From: Rhodobacteraceae bacterium EL53
GTDB lineage: Bacteria; Pseudomonadota; Alphaproteobacteria; Rhodobacterales; Rhodobacteraceae
Direction: 5' to 3'
Assembly (NCBI GenBank): GCA_900313015.1
Contig: OMPR01000009.1
Span: 124,001 to 188,000 of the forward strand
Length of the DNA stretch: 64,000 bases
Shown: one piece after another, positions 16,135 to 25,092 of the stretch
Numbering within the stretch: the first letter of the stretch is position 1
Layout of the letters: each line of letters begins with the position of its first letter
The notes under the pieces: generated by a model
Database searches by the model: none
Seen by the model: only the letters and a program-made list of their open reading frames with translations
What the model was told of the DNA's origin: nothing
Translations under genes and position numbers: made by a program

Positions 16135-18192
16135 ATGGTCCACGTAGCTGCAATCAATTCTGACGATGTTTTTGAGTCTCAGGCCGCTGTTGCCGAAGAA
16201 CCGGTTCAGGCAAATCCATTTGCTTCTGTCGCTCGAGCGATGCGGGGGAGATGGTTTAAAACGATTGCCCTTGGCGCGATCTTGTCGCCCGCCTTTGCAG
16301 GGCTAGGATACTTTTCTGGGAGCCAACTCTATAATTCACAAGCGATTCTGCGCGTTTTCCCGCAAGAATCGAACATCCTCTATTCGACGGGCGAAGACTC
16401 GGTTCTCAAGATCTTCTCGAGCTTTGTGAAAGCGGAAGCGACCTATGTCGCTTCACACCCAGTCATGGAACGTTCAGTGCAGGAGTTGTCGGTCACGCGA
16501 CCTGATTTGGCTGATGGGTTGACTGGTACTGACATGGCGCGTTCCGTGAATATCAAACGATCCGACAGCCTTATTGTTTTAACGACGCTTAGCAGGGATA
16601 GAGCTTTTGCCAGTCAAAAACTTGATGCGGTTATTGCGTCTTATCTGGCGCTAAAGTCCGAAGCCGAAGAAGTTCGTACGTCCGTGCGATTGTCCGAACT
16701 GCGCTCACGTGAAGAGGATCTCATTGAACGTCTTGCGGGCTTACGCATGAATCAACTCGAAACAGGAGGAGAGTTCGGACTGAATGCCTTGGCCAAGGCG
16801 CATATCGAAAAGATTGCTCAAGTCGATGCATTGGCCGCCCGTAAATCAGAAGTTGCTGCAACACTCGCAGCTCTTGAGACAGAGGATGTTTCTTCTTCGG
16901 CGGATACCTCAGATCAAGAAATCATGCGTGCAACGCTGTTGGATCGCGCTATGGCGGATCTCAGCTTTGAGCGGGCAAAACTTAAAAGCGAACTTGCCGG
17001 CCTGCGTGCCGGATATCGAGACCAAACCAACCTGAGGTTTCAGCGCAAGGTCGATTCAAAAATCGATGAGATTGCAGTCATTGAACAGGCAATATCCAAT
17101 CGCCGAGATCAGATCCGCGTTTTGGGCCAAACCGGTGCTCTGACCGCCGCAAGTAATACCGGCGAGGACACCACGCTTGCAGAGATCAGATTTCTGCTCG
17201 AAAAGGTCTCCGGGCAATTGGGTAAAGCTCGTGGTGAAGCCAGAGATCTCAATCGACGCCGTATCGATCTGGATGGGATCGAAACAGAAATTTCCGCTGC
17301 GGAACGGCTTTTGGAAGAAACGCGCAGGGCCCTAGAGGTTATCCGGCTTGAGTTTGGGCGCGCGCTTCCGGGGTATGCGGTTGTGATGTCGCCACCCTCG
17401 CGCCCGATCAAGCCGGCGGAAGATACACGAAAGCTAATGATGGCGACTGGTTTCGCCTGTGGCCTTGCCATTGCGCTGGTTACTATGCTGGTGCTTGGAC
17501 TGCGTGAGCGGCGTGTTCGGTATGCTGAAAGTCTTTTGTCAGTCAAAGGACAGCTGCCCATCCGTCAGGTTTCAGACGCTCCTGCTGATGACTCTCATGC
17601 TGCGGATCTGTTGCGTAATGAATTACAATTGCAAAGCCTTAGAAAGCCAAGATTGGTGGGGACCGCCCCAGTTATCGCGGTAACCAGTCTTCATTCCGGG
17701 GGCGGCTTGGATTGCGCGCGTGCCCTCGCTGAGAGCTTTTCACGCGCTCGCATGAAGGTTCTGTTCATTGACGCAGATATAACAACGTCGAACCAGGAAA
17801 TCGAACCCGCAGGTTGGAGCGATTTGTTGCTTGGAGCCGGCATCAAGCCGCGTTCCACGAGCGGTATTCCGGGACTGTCAACTGTTGGCAAGGGGTCTGC
17901 TGATCAAGTGGGAGACAGCGACGTATCCGCACGAATGGTCCAGTCAGCACTTAAACGCGCTGCAAAATCATTTGACGTTGTTATCGTTTCAACCGGCGGA
18001 ATGCTGGACTGCCTATCCGCCCAGTTCATCCTCTCAAATGCTGATGTCGGCGTTTGTTATCTCACGCCCAGCGACAATCATGCAGCAGTTTTGAATCTTG
18101 TCGAGCAGCTCGACAGTTTGCCGGCCAATGGCACCGTCGCAGTGATGAGAAATGCCCTGCCGAGTGATCCCTGGCTGGCTGTTCGTACCTGA
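16135..18192 (+). CDS. Wzz-type chain-length protein fused to a degenerate BY-kinase-like domain
   Basis: Inner-membrane polysaccharide co-polymerase of 685 residues. A first helix (about residues 42-62, LGAILSPAFAGLGYF), a long periplasmic part with heptad-like coiled coil (about 170-420), and a second helix (about 440-460) form the Wzz layout. The C-terminal 200 residues look like the cytoplasmic tyrosine-kinase fold: VIAVTSLHSGGGLDCARALA sits where the P-loop should be (from about residue 513), followed by VLFIDADI, the Walker A' aspartate motif. The Lys-Ser/Thr of the P-loop is missing and no tyrosine cluster ends the protein, so kinase activity is doubtful. It probably sets chain length and couples polymerisation to export. 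Confidence 0.83.
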   Translation: MVHVAAINSDDVFESQAAVAEEPVQANPFASVARAMRGRWFKTIALGAILSPAFAGLGYFSGSQLYNSQAILRVFPQESNILYSTGEDSVLKIFSSFVKAEATYVASHPVMERSVQELSVTRPDLADGLTGTDMARSVNIKRSDSLIVLTTLSRDRAFASQKLDAVIASYLALKSEAEEVRTSVRLSELRSREEDLIERLAGLRMNQLETGGEFGLNALAKAHIEKIAQVDALAARKSEVAATLAALETEDVSSSADTSDQEIMRATLLDRAMADLSFERAKLKSELAGLRAGYRDQTNLRFQRKVDSKIDEIAVIEQAISNRRDQIRVLGQTGALTAASNTGEDTTLAEIRFLLEKVSGQLGKARGEARDLNRRRIDLDGIETEISAAERLLEETRRALEVIRLEFGRALPGYAVVMSPPSRPIKPAEDTRKLMMATGFACGLAIALVTMLVLGLRERRVRYAESLLSVKGQLPIRQVSDAPADDSHAADLLRNELQLQSLRKPRLVGTAPVIAVTSLHSGGGLDCARALAESFSRARMKVLFIDADITTSNQEIEPAGWSDLLLGAGIKPRSTSGIPGLSTVGKGSADQVGDSDVSARMVQSALKRAAKSFDVVIVSTGGMLDCLSAQFILSNADVGVCYLTPSDNHAAVLNLVEQLDSLPANGTVAVMRNALPSDPWLAVRT

Positions 18193-18216
18193 GTTTTCCC
18201 GTATGGAGGTTTCCCA

Positions 18217-18861
18217 ATGGTTATGATGACCGTGAACTCTGCCTGTTCAAAACCAAAGTTTCTGGTCTGGAGCCTTAAGAGGTTTATGGACATCGGGTTT
18301 TGTTTGATCGCCCTTCCAATATTAGTGCCAGTCCTGGCTCTTGTCGCTTTGGCAGTCATAACAACATCGCGCGGACCGGCATTCTTTGTTCAGACGCGCG
18401 TAGGATTGGGGGGAAAAACCTTTGAAATGTACAAATTCAGGTCGATGTACACAGATGCGGAAAGTCGACGCGATGAAGTCGCGCTACTCAGTGACCGCGA
18501 AGGGATATGCCTCAAAGTAAAACGAGACCCCCGCGTAACACCATTGGGCCGGTTTCTACGCCGCTGGTCATTGGATGAGTTGCCTCAGGCTATCAACGTA
18601 TTCAAGGGGGATATGTCGTTCGTTGGGCCACGTCCCGCCTTGACTTGCGAAGTTGCCCAATACCCAGAATACGCTCATCAACGGCACGAAGTCTTGCCTG
18701 GGATTACGGGCTTGTGGCAGGTATCGGGTCGCGCTGAGATCGGATTTGACGAAATGATTGCCTTGGATCTGGAGTATGTTCGACAGGTTTCGGTGCTGAC
18801 CGACGTTCGCATCCTCTTGCGAACAGTTGGCGCCGTGCTCGACGGTCAGGGTGCCTACTAA
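18217..18861 (+). CDS. Initiating sugar transferase (undecaprenyl-phosphate glycosyl-1-phosphate transferase)
   Basis: Monotopic phosphoglycosyl transferase of 214 residues that starts repeat-unit assembly by moving a sugar-1-phosphate onto undecaprenyl phosphate. One membrane helix (about residues 22-45) is followed by FVQTRVGLGGKTFEMYKFRSM, then DELPQAINVFKGDMSFVGPRP and LPGITGLWQVSGR, the full set of motifs of the ExoY/WbaP catalytic domain. It lacks the extra N-terminal helices of long WbaP-type members. A strong GGAGG lies eight bases before the ATG. It is the last gene of the cluster. Confidence 0.93.
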   Translation: MVMMTVNSACSKPKFLVWSLKRFMDIGFCLIALPILVPVLALVALAVITTSRGPAFFVQTRVGLGGKTFEMYKFRSMYTDAESRRDEVALLSDREGICLKVKRDPRVTPLGRFLRRWSLDELPQAINVFKGDMSFVGPRPALTCEVAQYPEYAHQRHEVLPGITGLWQVSGRAEIGFDEMIALDLEYVRQVSVLTDVRILLRTVGAVLDGQGAY

Positions 18862-18889
18862 GTACTTTTGCAGCACAATGCGATCCTAG

Positions 18890-18912
18890 CAGTGATCAAA
18901 ATGGGATCACTG
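18890..18912. terminator. Hairpin between convergent genes
   Basis: Perfect arms CAGTGATC (18890-18897) and GATCACTG (18905-18912), loop of seven bases, placed between the ends of the sugar transferase gene and the facing response-regulator gene. A symmetric terminator is the simplest reading, although no T-run follows on either strand. Confidence 0.4.
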
Positions 18913-18925
18913 ACCTTGGACTAAG

Positions 18926-19594
18926 TCACAAGAGGTTTTGATCCCTTGCGATCATGGCAGCATGGGTTCGGTTCCGGGCTTCTAGTTTCCGGCACAATGT
19001 CTTGACGTGCAGCTTTATCGTCGCCTCCTGCAAATCCAGATCGCGGGCAATCTCTTTGTTTGACAGACCATCGCACAAACCGCGAAGGACCTCAGTTTCG
19101 CGGGTACTTAAGTTACCGACTGCTGAATCGGGTTCTTGCATGAAATTGTAAGGGGCAAAGGTTTCCCCTGCGATCATGAACTTTACTGCGTTGCTCAGGG
19201 ACATGGAGGACATCGTTTTAGGAACATACCCTGCAGCGCCTTGATCGATGGCGTCCTGTACCGCAGCCCGGGACATGTTGCCGGACAAAAGGGCAACAGG
19301 TTTGCCGTCATTGGCAACCTTCATTTTGGTCAGCCCTTCAAGGCCATTCATGCCCGGCATCTTGTAATCGAGGAGCACAAGATCAAACGTACCGGTCTCG
19401 TTCACACGCGTGATCGCTTCACTGAGATCGGAGACGGTTTCAACATTTTCGATGCCTTCTTGCACCAATAACGAAGCGATCGCTTCGCGAACGAGATCAT
19501 GATCATCGGCAATAAGTACCCGCATCGTCAATTTACCTGCTTGCTCCGCTTGAGAATACGTAAGCGGTTGGGTTTCAATGTCTTGAGTATGCAT
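18926..19594 (-). CDS. LuxR-type (NarL family) response regulator
   Basis: Two-domain regulator of 222 residues: a receiver domain (RVLIADDHDLVREAIASLL, acceptor Asp76 in LVLLDYKMPGMNG) and a LuxR helix-turn-helix (LSTRETEVLRGLCDGLSNKEIARDL). The ATG at 19594 has AGGA six bases upstream; an ATG at 19525 would start right at the receiver domain and is the main alternative. It is divergent from a periplasmic protein gene and a hybrid histidine kinase that ends in an HPt domain, so it is the probable final acceptor of that phosphorelay. A 16-base palindrome in the shared promoter region is a likely binding site. Possible targets include the adjacent exopolysaccharide genes, but this is position-based. 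Confidence 0.88.
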   Translation of the reverse strand: MHTQDIETQPLTYSQAEQAGKLTMRVLIADDHDLVREAIASLLVQEGIENVETVSDLSEAITRVNETGTFDLVLLDYKMPGMNGLEGLTKMKVANDGKPVALLSGNMSRAAVQDAIDQGAAGYVPKTMSSMSLSNAVKFMIAGETFAPYNFMQEPDSAVGNLSTRETEVLRGLCDGLSNKEIARDLDLQEATIKLHVKTLCRKLEARNRTHAAMIARDQNLL

Positions 19595-19723
19595 AGCCGG
19601 TCCTACTCCGATTTGCACTCGTTAGAGTCGTTAAAGGTTTTCCGTTCAATAAAGGTGTAGCAGGCACGATTTTTCTGTTCTTCTGGCCAAACGGAGGCAT
19701 ATCCGACGAATTCGCCGGGGCAC

Positions 19724-19739
19724 CTATACTAAAGTATAG
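19724..19739. promoter_or_regulatory. Palindrome CTATACT-AA-AGTATAG in divergent promoter region
   Basis: Perfect seven-base arms with a two-base spacer, 130 bases before the response-regulator start and 85 bases before the periplasmic protein start. Symmetric heptamers with a two-base centre are the arrangement bound by NarL/LuxR-type dimers, so this is a good candidate site for the neighbouring regulator. Confidence 0.5.
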
Positions 19740-19823
19740 CTCGAACCATCGTATGCGTCTGTGACCTGCGCGAAAGTTTCTGGCACTTTCAGCGTCATCA
19801 TGAATTAGTTGCGGGGAAGACCA

Positions 19824-20315
19824 ATGGGATTTGTAACTCAATGTGCAGTAGCCTTCACGCTCCTCTTCCTTTCTGCGATTTCGACGGTAGCCAGTGAAAC
19901 CATATTGACTGTTTCCGGCCTACCTGCGGCTTCTGGTTCTGAATTGACGGTTGAGTTCGAGCTGGAGGAGCTCCGCCGGATTGGAGAAATAACCTTTTCC
20001 ACGACGACGCCCTGGACCGAGGGAGAACAGACATTCACAGGCGTGCCCCTCGCAACGTTTGTGTCTTCGTTGGATCTTAAGGCAGGCGTTCTGAAAGCTA
20101 CGGCTGTAAATGACTACGCAGTCGAGATCCCGATTTCAGAAGCATTGTTTGATGGCCCGATAATTGCGTACCTTAAAAATGACAAGCGTATGTCGGTTCG
20201 TGAAAAGGGGCCTCTGTGGCTTGTTTACCCTTATGATTCCGATGCCAAATTTCGGACTGAAATTGTGTATTCCCGTAGTATATGGCAACTTGATAGGATT
20301 GTGGTGAGCGAATAG
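19824..20315 (+). CDS. Small periplasmic protein with molybdopterin-oxidoreductase-like fold, no cysteine
   Basis: Exported protein of 163 residues with a clear signal peptide (about residues 1-24). The mature part, with LTVSGLPAASGSELTVEFELEEL, the TPWTEGEQTFTGVPLATFVS stretch and KGPLWLVYPYD, resembles the sulfite-oxidase/YedY-type molybdopterin-binding domain that is often annotated as oxidoreductase. The mature protein has no cysteine, so the residue that ligates molybdenum in true enzymes is absent and catalysis is unlikely. The stop is two bases before the start of a hybrid sensor kinase, so it probably acts as a periplasmic ligand-binding partner of that kinase (inference). The ATG at 19824 follows GGGGAAG; a TTG at 19809 is less likely. 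Confidence 0.75.
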   Translation: MGFVTQCAVAFTLLFLSAISTVASETILTVSGLPAASGSELTVEFELEELRRIGEITFSTTTPWTEGEQTFTGVPLATFVSSLDLKAGVLKATAVNDYAVEIPISEALFDGPIIAYLKNDKRMSVREKGPLWLVYPYDSDAKFRTEIVYSRSIWQLDRIVVSE

Positions 20316-20317
20316 AT

Positions 20318-22924
20318 TTGCCCCCCGCTCCCTCTTATCAAAGGCGTGTTCTAAACTTGTTAAAAAGCCTTTCCACTTTTCCAATCCGAGGGATTCAGGG
20401 CGCTGGTTTGCTGGCGTCCGCAACAGCAATTGCATTTATTGCAGTCATGATCTTTGTGGTCGCAGGCAGCCTGCGTCAAGAGATTGACGATCAGGCGACG
20501 GCCACAGCAGATACGACGCAATGGTCTCTTGCCCAAACAGAAGTTGATCTCAGGCGTTTACAATTTGCTGTTCTAGAGGCAATGAATGACGAAGGCATAG
20601 CATTCAAAGAGCTTCGGAACCGTTTCGACATCTTTTACAGCCGAGTCGTCACAATCGCCTATGGTCAGCAATTCGCAGGACTTCGTAGGGAAGCCAACGC
20701 ACAAAATGCTCTGAAGTCTCTGACTGACTTTTTGGATACCTTCTCCCCCGTTTTTGATGGCGATGAGGAACAAATACGCAAACGATTGCCTGAAATTGAT
20801 GAAGAGCTTCATAAACTCGCACAAGAAGCACGACGATTCTCACTGGCTGGGGTACAAGAGTTCGCAGAAGGGGCCGATACGCATAGAGCTTCAGTTGGAA
20901 CCCTGCTTAGTCGGATCGCCTTTTTGACTTTGGCTCTAGTAATCATAATTTTTGTTGTGGTTTTATTTCTGCTTAAACTTGTGCAGCGTAGCGTTCGCGC
21001 TGAATCTGCAGCTGCGGAATCTCGCAACCATATTCAGGAAGTCATCTCGACCTCGATCGACGGCATCCTTACCATCGATACAGATGGGCACATTCTTGAT
21101 TACAATGGTGCTGCTGAACGGATCTTTGGCTACACGCGACAAGAAGCCATTGGTCAATTGATGAGCAAATTGGTCATTCCAGAACACTTGCAAAATGCAC
21201 ACGAAGCCGGGATGGCAAGATTTCGCGAAACCGGCGAGCATCATGTTGTTGGGAAGGGTCTGTTGCTATTGGAAGCCAGACGTAAAGATGGTTCGGTGTT
21301 TCCGGTTGAATTGTCCATCTCTTCGGCGACCGCCAATGGAAAAGCGATTTTTGTGTCCTATCTGCGGGATATTTCCAGTCGTGTTGAAGTCGAGAAAGAA
21401 CTGATTGAAACGCGCGACAAGGCGGTTGCGGGAGAAAAAGCAAAAGCAGACCTAATCGCTGTTATGAGCCATGAAATGCGTACTCCTTTGAATGGGTTGA
21501 TTGGCACGATGGAGCTATTGGGGGGAACAGGACTGAACACCACGCAAAGTAAGTATCTTTCTGGCATGGAGACTTCGGCCAACCTGCTTTTGCATCATGT
21601 GAACGGCGTACTGAGCATGTCACGGGCAGATTCCGGTTTTATGCAAATTGAAAATGCGGAACTTGAACCCTCAGCCTTCTTGGAAGAGTTGGTCGAGAGC
21701 CAGCGCCCCGCATTCAAAGCAAACAGCAACACTATTATCTACGATGTGGACCACGCACCTGATCGAATTTGGGTCGACAGGGTTAAACTTTTGCAAGTTG
21801 TTCTGAACCTTGTTGCCAACGCGAATAAGTTCACGAAAAACGGTGCAATCTCTGTTGATTGTGATCAGCTGTCAGATGGTGAAACCGTAGAATTCCGTGT
21901 GACCGATACGGGTATTGGGATTGCATCTGAGCATTACGATACAATTTTTGAGGATTTTCGAACCCTGGATACAAGCTATGGCCGGATGGCTGAAGGAAGC
22001 GGTCTTGGCCTTGGGATCTCACGACGCATTGTAACGGCGATGGGTGGCACGATTGGTTTGGAAAGTGAGTTGGGGGTTGGCAGCATCTTTTGGATAAGGT
22101 TACCAATCGGGCAGCGGGACCTGAGTGAAGAGGATAAGCGCTCTAAGAGGGCTGACGAAATCAAGGCTTCGCAAGAAAGGTTCGCGGTTACTCCGGTCAG
22201 AATTCTGGTCGTTGAAGACAACGAGATTAACCGCCTAGTAGCCATAGATATGCTTGAACAGGCGGGCCATTCTCCTGACGTTGCCCAGGACGGTGTCGAA
22301 GGTGTCCGCATGGCAAATGAAAACGCGTATGACCTGATATTGATGGATATCAGCATGCCTGAATTAGATGGCGTCGAGGCGACCGGCATTATTCGCAACG
22401 GGTTAGGTCCCAACTGTACGACACCAATTCTGGCTTTGACGGCTCATGCGCTCCCGCAAGATAAGGACCGGTTTCGGAATGCGGGTATTTCGGAAACTGT
22501 TGTCAAACCACTGACCGCTGAAGTGTTACTGCGAGCAATCGAGACACATGCAGGTGTCGGAAAAGGTATGGAAGCACGGTCCGATCGAGGGATTGAAAGC
22601 GTTTTGGAAGCTATTAAAGCCCGCAAAGGTCCTGAAGCTGCTCGTGATCTTGTAATTGAATTCATTACAAGCATGGATCAGGTAACTTCCACGCTCTCAA
22701 ACACCACTAAGACGCAAACTGATCGCGTTGCACTTGCGACCCTAGCACACAAATGTGCAGGATCTGCTTCGGTTTTGGGGTGTGATGCTGTCTCACGATT
22801 TCTTGGTCAGCTGGAAGATGAACTGCAGTCGGGATCTTCTGATTTACGCCAGCTGGAGCAAATGTTGAATGTTGCTTGGAAAGACGAAAAAACCCGCTTG
22901 GAGAGCCGGTTGGGCTCTTCATGA
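20318..22924 (+). CDS. Hybrid sensor histidine kinase with PAS, REC and HPt domains
   Basis: Membrane sensor of 868 residues. Two helices (about 25-50 and 190-217) flank a periplasmic region of about 140 residues. After that come a PAS domain (about 235-350), the dimerisation domain with phospho-acceptor H385 in MSHEMRTPL, the ATPase domain (NLVANANKFTKNG; GSGLGLGISRRIV), a receiver with D677 in LILMDISMP, and a C-terminal HPt with H811 in LAHKCAGSASVLG. All parts of an internal relay are therefore present. The start is a TTG two bases after the upstream stop, with GGTGAG before it; no ATG occurs before the first helix. Output is probably the divergent LuxR-type regulator. Confidence 0.9.
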   Translation: MPPAPSYQRRVLNLLKSLSTFPIRGIQGAGLLASATAIAFIAVMIFVVAGSLRQEIDDQATATADTTQWSLAQTEVDLRRLQFAVLEAMNDEGIAFKELRNRFDIFYSRVVTIAYGQQFAGLRREANAQNALKSLTDFLDTFSPVFDGDEEQIRKRLPEIDEELHKLAQEARRFSLAGVQEFAEGADTHRASVGTLLSRIAFLTLALVIIIFVVVLFLLKLVQRSVRAESAAAESRNHIQEVISTSIDGILTIDTDGHILDYNGAAERIFGYTRQEAIGQLMSKLVIPEHLQNAHEAGMARFRETGEHHVVGKGLLLLEARRKDGSVFPVELSISSATANGKAIFVSYLRDISSRVEVEKELIETRDKAVAGEKAKADLIAVMSHEMRTPLNGLIGTMELLGGTGLNTTQSKYLSGMETSANLLLHHVNGVLSMSRADSGFMQIENAELEPSAFLEELVESQRPAFKANSNTIIYDVDHAPDRIWVDRVKLLQVVLNLVANANKFTKNGAISVDCDQLSDGETVEFRVTDTGIGIASEHYDTIFEDFRTLDTSYGRMAEGSGLGLGISRRIVTAMGGTIGLESELGVGSIFWIRLPIGQRDLSEEDKRSKRADEIKASQERFAVTPVRILVVEDNEINRLVAIDMLEQAGHSPDVAQDGVEGVRMANENAYDLILMDISMPELDGVEATGIIRNGLGPNCTTPILALTAHALPQDKDRFRNAGISETVVKPLTAEVLLRAIETHAGVGKGMEARSDRGIESVLEAIKARKGPEAARDLVIEFITSMDQVTSTLSNTTKTQTDRVALATLAHKCAGSASVLGCDAVSRFLGQLEDELQSGSSDLRQLEQMLNVAWKDEKTRLESRLGSS

Positions 22925-23862
22925 ATGACGTCCCCAAACTTTGTGCGGAGCTATCCTCAAAAGTTGTAAGCTTCTTTATAGGTCTGTTTCAGGAAATACT
23001 TGAGAAGAGGATAGCGTGCTATATGACACCAGCGCCAGCCTGATGCTGATGGGCCATTTAGTAATAATCCTGTTGCAGGGCGTTCTCACCTTTTTCCCAG
23101 AGGGAATTCCCCGTTTATCACAGACACTGGTACGCCAAGAACCCTATCTTGTTAGAGGACAAAGAGGCGAATTTGATTATTCGCGATCTTTCTTTCAAAG
23201 ACTCTCGTCATCAGTGGCTTGCTGAGTAGTGTCAGGCAGTGCATCCACTGTCTGGTTTTAGTTTGCCTGCAAACCATGGGAGGGTCCGTTTCGATGCGGA
23301 TTCTTCAATGGTCTCCGATCCAGCGTCGAAATAAGTTAATAAAACCCGGAACTCCCTGTCCATCCCGAACAGCCGCCGCTATCTCTAGACGACCGCAGCT
23401 GGTTGGCAAAACAACATGCCAACTAGAGGGTTTCCTACGTCAGACAAGTTTGAATGGCGGCGTCACTAAATTTCTGCTGTCGACCCCGTTTGCCAGTTGG
23501 TGGCGATTTCTAGCCCGTCTCTGGATCGATCCAAGCTTTCGGGACGCAGCTACGCAATGCTCTATCCGTCAATGGCTCGACTGTGATCCACGCCGCTTAA
23601 ATCGGTTTCTTCAGTGTGTGAGACGGCCGTAGTAAAGCTTTTGGCGGGGCGGTCATTCACACAGCAGAAAGGGGCGCGGATTTTAAGGAGTATCCGCGCG
23701 GATTGTTGCACCACTAAGCGAATCGTATGTTTGTCATCTGTGCTTTTTTGCGAAAGTTTAAGAGCCGAGGGACCCTTTGTGTGCATCTCATTGAAACTCA
23801 AAATTGTGAGTTGCGCTAGTTGCAGATCAATAGTGCACAGTGAATAGCAAAAGACGGAAATT
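22925..23862. other. Gene-poor region of about 940 bases
   Basis: No convincing gene on either strand. Several open frames of 60-140 codons exist but none has recognisable content, a good ribosome site or a domain. An inverted repeat GCGCGGAT (23674-23681) / ATCCGCGC (23692-23699) is the clearest structure. The stretch may be a decayed gene or island next to the tRNA; I cannot identify the source. Confidence 0.45.
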
Positions 23863-23939
23863 TGGTAGGCCCGGCAGGACTTGAACCCGCAACCAAAGCG
23901 TTATGAGCGCTCTGCTCTAACCAATTGAGCTACAGGCCC
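23863..23939 (-). tRNA. tRNA with CAT anticodon (Met elongator or Ile2)
   Basis: Full cloverleaf on the minus strand with 7-base acceptor stem (two G-U pairs), D arm GCTC/GAGC, anticodon loop CTCATAA, T loop TTCAAGT and an encoded CCA end. The CAT anticodon could be elongator methionine or, after lysidine change, isoleucine for AUA; sequence reading by eye does not decide. No initiator-type C1-A72 mismatch is present. Confidence 0.93.
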
Positions 23940-24045
23940 GTCTTTGTCCCTTCCGTACCATGATCCGCGCCCGCGTCAAGCCTGACCGTTGCATACGATG
24001 CCACAATCGAATAATTCGCGCGAAAGCAATGATGAGGATGGACCA

Positions 24046-25092
24046 ATGACAGCGGGCAAAAACGGCATGACCTACGCCGAGGCTGGGGTAGATATTGATG
24101 CGGGCAACGCTTTGGTCGATCGGATCAAGCCGGCGGCAAAACGCACTAATCGCTCGGGCGTGATGAGCGGATTGGGTGGCTTTGGAGCGCTCTTCGATCT
24201 CAAGGCCGCAGGATATGATGACCCAATTTTGGTAGGCGCGACAGATGGTGTCGGCACCAAGTTGCGGATTGCCATTGATACTGGAAATGTGGACGGGGTC
24301 GGGATCGACCTTGTTGCAATGTGTGTAAATGACTTGGTCTGTCAGGGTGCTGAGCCTCTGTTTTTCCTTGATTATTTCGCGACTGGAAAGTTGGAAACAG
24401 AAACTGCAGCCCGGATCATCGAAGGCATTGCTACAGGGTGTGAGAAATCCGGCTGTGCCCTGATCGGTGGTGAAACGGCTGAAATGCCGGGCATGTATCC
24501 CGAGGGCGATTTTGATCTTGCCGGCTTCTCTGTCGGGGCCATGGAGCGCGGAAACGCCTTGCCCGCAGGGGTGCAGGAAGGGGACGTTCTTCTTGGCCTT
24601 GCAAGCGACGGTGTGCATTCAAATGGCTATTCTCTCGTCCGGCGCCTTGTAGAGGTTTCGGGTCTCGATTGGGATTCGCAAAGCCCCTTTGGCGAGGGAA
24701 CTGTGGGACAGGATTTGCTGACGCCAACTCGTTTGTACGTAAAATCCGTTCTGTCTGCCGTGCGGGCAGGGGGCGTTCATGCGCTGGCTCATATCACGGG
24801 CGGTGGTTTGACTGAAAACTTGCCACGTGTTCTGCCTGACAGCCTAGGTGCCTCGATTGATTTAAGCAGCTGGGAATTGCCGGCCGTTTTCCGTTGGATG
24901 GCGGAAACAGGCGGTATTGTTGAAGCTGAAATGCTGAAAACGTTTAACTGTGGCATTGGCATGATTGTTGTGTGTGCTGCGGATCAATCAGATGAGTTGA
25001 CCGCATTGCTGAGTGAGCAGGGCGAGACGGTCTCTCGCCTGGGTGTCGTGACAGGCACGCCGGGTGTTGAGTATACAGGCGCGCTGTTGTGA
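24046..25092 (+). CDS. purM: Phosphoribosylformylglycinamidine cyclo-ligase
   Basis: AIR synthetase, step five of purine synthesis: closes FGAM to aminoimidazole ribotide using ATP, in the cytoplasm. The 348-residue length fits the family. Visible marks are the N-terminal [33 protein letters not shown], the [10 protein letters not shown] nucleotide region, and [13 protein letters not shown]. The ATG at 24046 has GAGG upstream and gives the standard N-terminus; an ATG at 23989 would add 19 residues not seen in the family. Its stop overlaps the GTG start of purN by four bases, so the two steps are co-expressed. Confidence 0.97.
   Translation: MTAGKNGMTYAEAGVDIDAGNALVDRIKPAAKRTNRSGVMSGLGGFGALFDLKAAGYDDPILVGATDGVGTKLRIAIDTGNVDGVGIDLVAMCVNDLVCQGAEPLFFLDYFATGKLETETAARIIEGIATGCEKSGCALIGGETAEMPGMYPEGDFDLAGFSVGAMERGNALPAGVQEGDVLLGLASDGVHSNGYSLVRRLVEVSGLDWDSQSPFGEGTVGQDLLTPTRLYVKSVLSAVRAGGVHALAHITGGGLTENLPRVLPDSLGASIDLSSWELPAVFRWMAETGGIVEAEMLKTFNCGIGMIVVCAADQSDELTALLSEQGETVSRLGVVTGTPGVEYTGALL

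Noticed and set aside
23219-23632. A 137-codon frame in the gene-poor stretch
   Set aside because: No ribosome site, odd composition and no recognisable motif; I could not match it to a transposase or other family.
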